Source: Siphonodentalium dalli
Lineage: Eukaryota; Mollusca; Scaphopoda; Gadilida; Siphonodentaliidae
NCBI GenBank assembly: GCA_032622095.1
Contig: CP136068.1
Span: 13,561,729-13,625,728 of the forward strand
Direction of reading: 5' to 3'
DNA length: 64,000 nt
The position numbers were made by a program, and so were the translations under genes. Positions 57,301-64,000 of this stretch are shown here, in pieces. Below the pieces are notes generated by a model. That model saw only the letters and a program-made list of their open reading frames with translations. It searched no databases and was not told where the DNA came from. How positions within the stretch are numbered: the first letter of the stretch is position 1; every line of letters begins with the position of its first letter.

Positions 57301-58186
57301 GCATGCGCATAATTCTTTACTAGAATAAATCTCGTCTTTGACTCAATTGATTCTGGTCAAGAACTATGCTCCATAATCCTTACTTATTAAAATAAATATC
57401 AAACTAAAATGCAATTCAACATTGGAATACCATAAAAGACATACTGTTCTCCTGTTAGCTATAGTTTAAATGAAATGCCATATTGCATTCATTTACAATG
57501 ATATAAATGTGATATATGCCACCCCATCTTTAGCCATTTTGGCAGCCATCTCATATCAAAGGCAGTGAAATCAATATAAAAAGGATGAACTATACTCATA
57601 AATACATGTATATATTCATATCATATCATTAGCTATCCTTGTTTGCACTACTAAACAATTACCCTAAAATTTATGATTTCATCAACATCTTGGTTATTGA
57701 GAAAATGCCAGTTTTTCATTCTACGGCCAGTACATTCCTTCCAAAACCTTGTTGAGCACTCATGAGTGGTAGCACAATGGTGCTGATACTTTAAAGATGA
57801 AAACAATTCTATAGTTTGCACTATTTTAATTATTGTTGACTTTGCTAAAATTTTGCTAATTTTGAAGTCGGCCATTTTGGATTTTCAGGGTCAAGAGCTC
57901 CTTGAAGGTCAATCCCGTCCTATAATGCTATAGAAAATATCAGAAATGATACCTGTATGTGGCATTAATGCATATAAGTCATTAAAATTCTAATTGGGGG
58001 CTCAACTTTGAGAAAAAATGGCTGAACCCCAAAATTGGGGTTCAGGCCCTTAAAAATGGAATTTGGGCCCCTTTTATCAAAAATCGGTCGGCACCACTGA
58101 ATTCCTCATCGAAAAGTACTCTAGAATCAGTATCAAACAGAAAGTGGTTGGATATTCCCTAAAGAGCCCAGTTGTGAGACCGACTA
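54386..58186. mobile_element. 3.8-kb DNA element with inverted arms of about 770 bp and TAGT...ACTA ends
   Basis: The left arm 54386-55155 begins TAGTCGGTCTCACAACTGGG. The right arm 57408-58186 is its reverse complement with small indels. TTT flanks both sides (54383-54385, 58187-58189). Landmarks shared by the arms are AGTACTTTTCGATGAGGAAT, the hairpin GAACCCCAATTTTGGGGTTC, AAGGAGCTCTTGACCCTGAA and CACTCATGAGTG. The 2.25-kb middle is AT-rich and has no recognisable ORF. Short frames in both arms (54660-54851 plus, 57651-57875 minus) are the same arm sequence read twice. The arms have diverged modestly, so the element is not new. Confidence 0.8.
55156..57407. other. Non-coding middle of the 3.8-kb element
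   Basis: No transposase-like frame. A smaller inverted repeat, ATGTCCATACTCCTTA with its complement, lies at about 56608-56652 around an 8-10-base spacer. Confidence 0.55.
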
Positions 58187-58276
58187 TTTGTTTTTCAAAA
58201 TTGAATTTTAAAATTAAAAATTAAACTTTTATAAAAAATATATAAAACAATGTTAAAAAGTAATTTTTTTTAATTC

Positions 58277-58296
58277 CCCCCCCCCCCCCCCCCCAT
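58277..58296. repeat. Poly-C tract
   Basis: Approximately 20 consecutive C just before a family B repeat. Confidence 0.85.
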
Positions 58297-58299
58297 TAA

Positions 58300-58722
58300 T
58301 TGAGCAAGGATAAAATCTTTAAAAAAACCATGTTTTTTATTGGAGTTATGTTCCTGGCTCAGCCCACAATTGACACAGTGACCCCATTTAAACAAATCTG
58401 AACCTCAGTAACCCAAGGACCCTTCATACCAAATATGAACCCATACACCCGATGGTACATGAGAAGAAGTCATTTTTAAGAATTACTATGGAGGGCAAGA
58501 GTTATGGCTCTGGCTTCACAACCATTTGACAGAGTGACCTCATTTGAACAAATCTGAAGTGAGTCACCTGGAGAACATCCACACCAAATATGAACCCATT
58601 CAGTCTTATGATCTAGAGAAGATGTTCAAAGAATTGTTGACAGATGGATGGATGGACAGACAGATGAACAGGTGACAGATGAGAAGTGATGACTATACCT
58701 TCGTCCCAGGTGAGCTAAAAAT
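58300..58722 (+). mobile_element. Family B repeat copy
   Basis: TTGAGCAAGGATAAAATC, CCAAATATGAACCCATAC, GAGAAGAAGTCATTTT and GATGACTATACC...GGTGAGCTAAAAA are in the same order as at 7826-8092. The terminal hairpin is degenerate here. Confidence 0.65.
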
Positions 58723-58751
58723 TACATTTCATTGAAAAAATCTGTAAATCA

Positions 58752-58777
58752 CCCACCCCCCCCCCCCCCCCCCCCCA
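58752..58777. repeat. Poly-C tract
   Basis: About 20 C after ACCCA, immediately downstream of the family B copy. Confidence 0.85.
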
Positions 58778-58799
58778 ACACTGTGGGGACATCTCTGCG

Positions 58800-59370
58800 A
58801 GAATAGCACATACATGATTTATTTGAATGCCTAACTACATTGGCCTAACAAAATTTCCATGACCTTGAAAGCCAGTGCATTCTCTTTTATATGGGAGGCT
58901 CCCCATGGGAGACTCACATATATAAGAGAATGCACAAGCACATGGTCTTCATTGCTGCACCAGCACAGTTCTGGTCATGAAATGGTTAATATTAATAGCA
59001 AATATAAACTTTAAACTGTCAAACAGGTAATTTGTATCTGAGATAAACATGGGATTAAATTTCATTCATGCTATGTCTGTGAGAGATGTGGACATTGAGA
59101 TAATTAGTTTATAATGACTGGCCAAACACCTGTGAGAGCAAGGGCAGTGCCTTGTTACTCCTGCAGCTGTGATAAAAACAAGGATTTTAATGGGGTAAAC
59201 TAGGAAAAGATATGGTATGGTACAGCGTGGTGTGGCAGGGACATGAGGTGGGTGGGGGCTGCAGGGTACAGTACAAGGCCCGTGGTCTACGGAAGATCAC
59301 GCGCAATTTTTCCGTGGTTTTTCCGTGTTCAAAATCTGAACTCGCTAAGAACACGGTCTGGGTAAACGTG
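58800..59370. other. No gene seen
   Basis: A local inverted pair (TATATGGGAGGCTCCC / GGGAGACTCACATATATA, about 58889-58925) is the only structure noted. Confidence 0.4.
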
Positions 59371-59371
59371 T

Positions 59372-60560
59372 TCAATAGTGTTCAGATTCTGAACACGCTC
59401 TGATCGCGTTTGAACACGCTCTGATCACGTTTGAACACGGAACATCCACGCTATGATCACGGTATGACGAACAGGTGACCACGGCCAAATGATCACGTTT
59501 GAACACGGAACATCCACGCAATGACCACGGGTGACCACGGCCATAACACAGGTGACCGCGACATGAACACGGAGCCATCGTGGCGGACGGAGCTTGGCAC
59601 GCCGCGGTGTGAGTTACGTAGTTATTTGTTATCACCTCCCTAGTCCCAAAATATATTATCGAAATTGCTGCTCAAATTGGCAAATGAGCAGCACCATTTT
59701 ATTTAACGGAAATTTCATCGAAATTCAACCCGTCGATTGTGAAAATTGGCCCAGAAAAAGTAAAGATACCAATATAGCGCGATTACTCATAAAAATAACC
59801 TATATATGGGAGTCGGAATTGTACCGATACACATGCATTATTTCAAGCAGGGTGCTAACTTAATACTAAATAACTCGAATATTTGACAGGAACATATGAC
59901 TATATATATTTATTGAATTTTATAGATTTACATCTTCCTGATCGAAAATATCTTGACGGGACCTTTGATAAATGTTCAATTTAGTTTCAATTAAGAATGT
60001 TTCTGGTATCAATGTCCGTTTAGTTTTAAACAAACCTTGATCACGTTTGAATATGGAACATCCACGCTATGACCACGGGTGACCACGGCCATAACACAGG
60101 TGACCGCGACATGAACACGGAGGAACACGGAGGAACATGGCTAAACACGGAGTCATTGCTGGCGGCCGGGGCTTGGCACGCCGTGGTGGCGGAGCTCGCG
60201 GTGTGCGTTACGTAATTAATTATCACTTCCCTAGTCCAAAATATATTCTCGAAATTGCTGCTCAAATTGGCAAATGAGCAGCACCATTTTATTTAACGGA
60301 AATTTCATCGAAATTCAACCCGTCGATTGTGAAAATTGGCCCAGAAAAAGTCAAGATACCAATATACCGCGATTACTCATACAAATAACTTATATATGGG
60401 AGTCCTAATTGTACCGATACACATGCATTATTTCAAGAAAGGTGCTAACTTCTATTTTCACAATAACATATGACTATATATATTTATTGAATTTTATAGA
60501 TTTACATCTACCTGATCGAATATATCTGGTATCAATGTCCGTTTAGTTTTAAACAAACCT
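59372..60560 (+). repeat. Tandem duplication of a 530-570-bp unit with CACGG-rich minisatellite
   Basis: The first unit runs about 59460-60030 and the second about 60036-60560. The 3' part (AAATTGCTGCTCAAATTGGC through ATTGGCCCAGAAAAAGT) is nearly identical over about 200 bp. The 5' part is built from short units (GATCACGTTTGAACACGG, GGTGACCACGGCC, GGAACATCCACGC) whose number differs. Frames through it are not supported as genes. Confidence 0.8.
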
Positions 60561-61455
60561 TCGAACATTGTGTCAGATCAGAACCTTTCAACTGATTTTA
60601 CTCCAATATATTTACACGAACATATGAATATTTAATATGTGTTAAAAGAATAATATATTCTGACCTGATATAATTCGTTACATGGAAACTATTTCGATGG
60701 ATGGGTGGCTTCGTTTTGCTAATTCTTTCATACGTGTATAATCGATATCCGTAACCAGCGCAGAGGGCTTCATCTCAAAATATCCCTATATTAACTTTGA
60801 TTTTACTGCAATATTTTTTTACAGAAATATGTGATTATCTTTTATTTTTATTAAACGAATCAAGTATTCAAACTGATAATCGGTCGTTACAAGCATGGCA
60901 ATTATGTCAACGGAATCTTATTTATTGTCAGTTTTGTTAACCTACATGATGTGGGTGGGGTTAGGGTATTTACTGTTAATGATGACCATAACCTGCGTGT
61001 GTGTATATTCGACCTCATGTCACGTGCCCTCCCATAAGTTTTACGATAATATTTATTTTTATATACTTTATTGAAATTAATTAACTTATGGGTCAATTCA
61101 AGTTTCAACTTTTAAAACACAGTGGTCAGTGATTAGTTGGTCAGCTGATTATGAAACATTAGTGTTTTGAAAACACATTGGCTTCTTCATAGCATTATGA
61201 TAATACACCATGCAGACACCATCGAAAACAAAGAGGTCAGCTAAATTAAGTACAATTAGACAAATAGTGTTGATACGGTTCGTTTTGGGGCTTAGTGTGG
61301 TATTGAAAAATTTAGTTTTTCAAATTTAAATTAAAATTTTTGAAAATGATTTTTCACCAATGCAACTGAAATAGTATTGGTAAATTCAAAAAAGAAAGTA
61401 AAATTAAAAATTTATTTTTTTGAAAGTCCATCAATACAACTATAACGGTAATTTA
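60561..61455. other. No gene seen
   Basis: AT-rich. Poly-A/T-rich segments and a 68-codon minus frame without content. Confidence 0.4.
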
Positions 61456-61459
61456 AAAA

Positions 61460-61585
61460 AGGGCAGTAGGAAGACGACCAATCCTGGCCATACTGCTCCT
61501 GCACAAAACAAATTCTCCACTTGTTCTCACTGTTGTAATGTAAATGTGTTTTGTGCGAATAAAGTATCTAATCTGATCTAAAAAA
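61460..61585 (+). mobile_element. Probable 3' end of a non-LTR retrotransposon
   Basis: The AATAAA followed by GTATCTAATCTGATCT and an A run resembles the ATCT-type tail at 351-379. Only about 0.12 kb remains. Confidence 0.35.
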
Positions 61586-62170
61586 AATCTTGGGCAATCT
61601 TTGAGGGGCAGATGTCCGGGATGCAATCGCCCGTATCCCGCGATTAGAAACTGTACTCTGTACATAACCGATGTCACATATCCGTAAACTCTGTGTGAAA
61701 TTGTCTCTCCGATGTGCAATGCATCATGCATGTATGGGCGTAGGACGTGGAGCCTATGTTGTGAGTGTACAAATCATGCAATGCATGTATAGCCCTGTTC
61801 AGTTATCACTGTAAATATATATTCCGCAGGCACCCGGAAATTAATAACGGACGGATAAAAATGAGACAATGGGCTAATCAAGCCATTGTTTAGAGATTAT
61901 CAAAAAGGTGCCATTTCCTGCTATGGGTTTTAAAAAGCGGCGATGGGTGAAGTCAGTGCACAGGAAACCGCTGATTGTTTTATGAGATATGGACATTTGC
62001 ATTCAATTAACTCATTCGATGTCAGGTTCGGTTGTACTAAGAAGAGGAATGTTCCCCGCCTGTGCATTGGGTATGTGGCATCAAAACCACCCGCACGTAC
62101 AATGAAATATATATTTATTTATGAAATGCTGATTTTTCTCTGATTATTTTGACAGAAACATTGCGATATT
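61586..62170. other. No gene seen
   Basis: Unique sequence. GCAATGCATCATGCATGTATG and a second TGCAATGCATGTATAG lie about 70 bp apart. Confidence 0.4.
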
Positions 62171-62623
62171 TTGTCAATTTCAAAAGCGTTTCTGTGGATA
62201 TCTGAGTCCGTTTTCAGTTCGAAAATATTTCCACAGGAACTTTGTTTAGTTAACCTGGGTGTTTGTGTGGGACATGCGGAATACCAACAAATTATTGTTT
62301 ATGTTTTAGTTCATTGTTTTGTGTTTCTCGTTTTATTTACAAGACAGTTTTTGTTTTACTGTACCACAAGCAAAGTTATTTATAAACACTCGGGTGAAAC
62401 TGTTTGTTTCCAATATATCAATGTTCGACAACACGAATATTATCTGTCATATGTCAATTCACGAATAATTCCATACTATCAAATGACGAAATTAGTTATG
62501 ATTGATTATATGATAGAATTGATTTTATTGTACGCACCAAATGAATCAGACTCATTTTACTTACAATATTTATCTATTGATACATTGTATTCTATGCGAA
62601 ACACGTACTCCCGCTCAACTTAG
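62171..62623 (+). CDS. Unrecognised 150-codon open frame
   Basis: The frame is open from a TTG at 62171 (first ATG is internal) to a TAG. It has one hydrophobic stretch (IIVYVLVHCFVFLVLF) and is rich in Tyr and Ile, as random AT-rich DNA can be. No splice sites, domain or homologue is recognised. It could be part of an exon or chance. Confidence 0.2.
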   Translation: MSISKAFLWISESVFSSKIFPQELCLVNLGVCVGHAEYQQIIVYVLVHCFVFLVLFTRQFLFYCTTSKVIYKHSGETVCFQYINVRQHEYYLSYVNSRIIPYYQMTKLVMIDYMIELILLYAPNESDSFYLQYLSIDTLYSMRNTYSRST

Positions 62624-63011
62624 GGTATGTGAGAAGTAGATGTGGGTTATGAGAGACACATTTGCACAAGCTGGTCAGTGTGCGCGTGGTCGGCGTTTAT
62701 AACAGAAAATTACCAGACATTTGTACATTAACGTAATTGTTTAAATGAATCTGTGTGAAATCTATATTACTGAAATATCTCGCCAAACATGGGTGCATTG
62801 GAACTGTTATGTAGGGTGGGATGTCATAATGACAACAAACTGAATAAAACATTTAATGTTTATTTGAACAACATTTTTTAGTCATCAACAACAATTAATT
62901 TTGTATTACTATGAATATGGATATGCCACGTACAGCTAATATAACAATTTATCACATAATTAGCCAATAAAACCAGTTTAGTAAATGTTAAAAAGAAAGG
63001 TCTTAATATAA
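62624..63011. other. No gene seen
   Basis: AT-rich sequence up to the stop codon preceding the retrotransposon frame. Confidence 0.4.
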
Positions 63012-63467
63012 CAGGACATTCGCAATATTCAGACCTTTCTTATAGAGCAGCATAGGGCTAAACTTTTTATCGATTTAGAATTATCTGATTCATCAAGAGC
63101 AACTTTTTACAGAAATATTAAAACTAGCCCCTGTATTAGCCGGTATTTGCTTCAGTTGCCAGATCATCTGATCCCTTATATGGTGAAATTTAGAACAGCC
63201 AACCACCGACTCCCCATTGAAAAACGGCGGTGGCGAAACAGTATACCGTGTAATATCTGTGAACAGTGCGGTAACGGGATAGGGGACGAGTATCATCTCC
63301 TACTGATATGCGACGAATTTAGAGATATCCGTGAACAGTTCATTCCAAAATACTATTGGCTATCTCCAACGCGAGAAAAGTTTGATGGTTTGATATCTAT
63401 AGCTAACATATCGCTCCTGAAGAGGGTGAGTATATTTCTAAAATTAGCCTTCAGAAAATTGAAATAA
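63012..63467 (+). pseudogene. 3' end of a 5'-truncated non-LTR retrotransposon (zinc-knuckle tail)
   Basis: The frame is open from 63012, upstream of the first start-like codon, for about 151 codons to TAA. Motifs are QHRAKLFIDLE, VKFRTANHRLPIE and C-x2-C-x8-H-x4-C (CEQCGNGIGDEYHLLLIC) followed by FRDIRE. This is the Cys/His tail found after reverse transcriptase in many invertebrate LINEs. Endonuclease and polymerase are missing. A 3' UTR with a (TA/TATG)n tract, the hairpin CCACCTTAAATGGTGG and a CAATTCAATTC tail follow to about 63863. It is not the same family as the 557-1117 fragment, since spacing in the knuckle and tail type differ. Confidence 0.7.
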
Positions 63468-63499
63468 TAACTTACAACCATACTGATGATCCGGCATTG

Positions 63500-63618
63500 A
63501 CAGCATTTACATCTATATGTAATTACTCATATATGTAATTACATCTATATGTAATTACTCATATATATATATGTATGTATGTATATGTATGTATATATAC
63601 ATGTATATATATATGACT

Positions 63619-63650
<32 letters not shown>

Positions 63651-63690
63651 GTATGTATATATATGTATATATATATCACTATTTGTGTGA
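63500..63690. repeat. (TA)n/(TATG)n microsatellite and ATCTATATGTAATTAC duplication
   Basis: ACATCTATATGTAATTACTC occurs twice, then TATATATG-type repeats. It lies inside the 3' UTR of the retrotransposon fragment. Confidence 0.85.
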
Positions 63691-64000
63691 GTCGATCGAC
63701 AGATAGACTCGTGATTTTAATAATGAATTTATTACTTATATAATCCATATGTAGTATGATGCCAAAATGCTTATTGAAATATCTTATGTATATAGTGTAT
63801 ATATGTTCGTGTATGTTCCACCTTAAATGGTGGCTTTATGCATTAAACAATTCAATTCAATTATCGATAAGACACACATGTAATAGCAGTGCGTGCGATG
63901 ACGACACACCATTCTTTAAATGACTTGCGATCGCTGCAGTTTATTATTGTTGTTTTCGAGGAATATTTTGCGTTTATTTGATCATGTGTTAAAAGGTATC

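Noticed and set aside
54660-57875. Two similar frames (LAKSxIIKIVxxIELFSSLK) on opposite strands
   Set aside because: They are the same arm sequence of the long inverted repeat read once in each direction.
1-64000. tRNA, rRNA or riboswitch
   Set aside because: No cloverleaf with A/B boxes and no conserved rRNA text was seen by eye; bacterial-type regulatory elements are not expected here.

Overview
The window looks like non-coding, repeat-dense DNA from an animal genome, most likely a marine lophotrochozoan such as a bivalve mollusc. That guess rests on AT richness, GT/AG-spliced micro-exons, hairpin-ended elements with tandem cores that resemble the bivalve 'pearl' (Helentron-like) elements, and Gypsy, non-LTR and Helitron debris. 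No complete cellular gene, tRNA or rRNA is visible. Species and family names here are inference; the boundaries and repeats are read from the sequence.

The only host-gene signal is on the minus strand at 30122-21241. Four small exons, all in phase 1 and all with GT/AG borders, join into one open frame ending in a transmembrane helix. The 7.8-kb intron before the transmembrane exon is almost filled by a 7.4-kb satellite. Its unit is a poly-G run of variable length plus a conserved AT-rich block. A 495-bp non-satellite segment occurs twice in it, with only two differences seen.

Layout. 0.3-1.1 kb: tail of a non-LTR retrotransposon. 1.8-4.3 kb: a probable solo LTR (TG...CA, duplicated CCATG) that contains a 1.58-kb mini LTR element with one long ORF. 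4.9-8.1 kb: small hairpin-ended repeats and a PIF/Harbinger-like element. 8.25-9.2 kb: a 159-bp tandem array. 9.2-18.1 kb: one Helentron-like element with a 163-bp tandem core, cut in two by a 3.72-kb DNA transposon (12272-15992) that carries a decayed nuclease-like ORF. 18.4-21.2 kb: dispersed repeats. 21.2-30.1 kb: the exons and the satellite. 32.5-41.8 kb: a head-to-tail cluster of non-autonomous Helitrons, one split by a 2-kb hairpin-ended element. 43.5-48.1 kb: a 170-bp repeat array split by a 3.88-kb DNA transposon that holds Gypsy gag/protease debris. 49.8-51.2 kb: a second, uninterrupted Helentron-like copy. 54.4-58.2 kb: a 3.8-kb element with arms of about 770 bp. 59.4-60.6 kb: a tandem duplication. 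63.0-63.9 kb: another non-LTR tail.

The most notable pattern is that three unrelated-looking elements (12272-15992, 44213-48088, 54386-58186) share a format: they start TAGT, end ACTA, have long inverted termini, measure 3.7-3.9 kb, and are flanked by 3-bp direct repeats (ACA, TCA, TTT). In two cases the uninterrupted target can be read from neighbouring repeat units, so the ends are precise.
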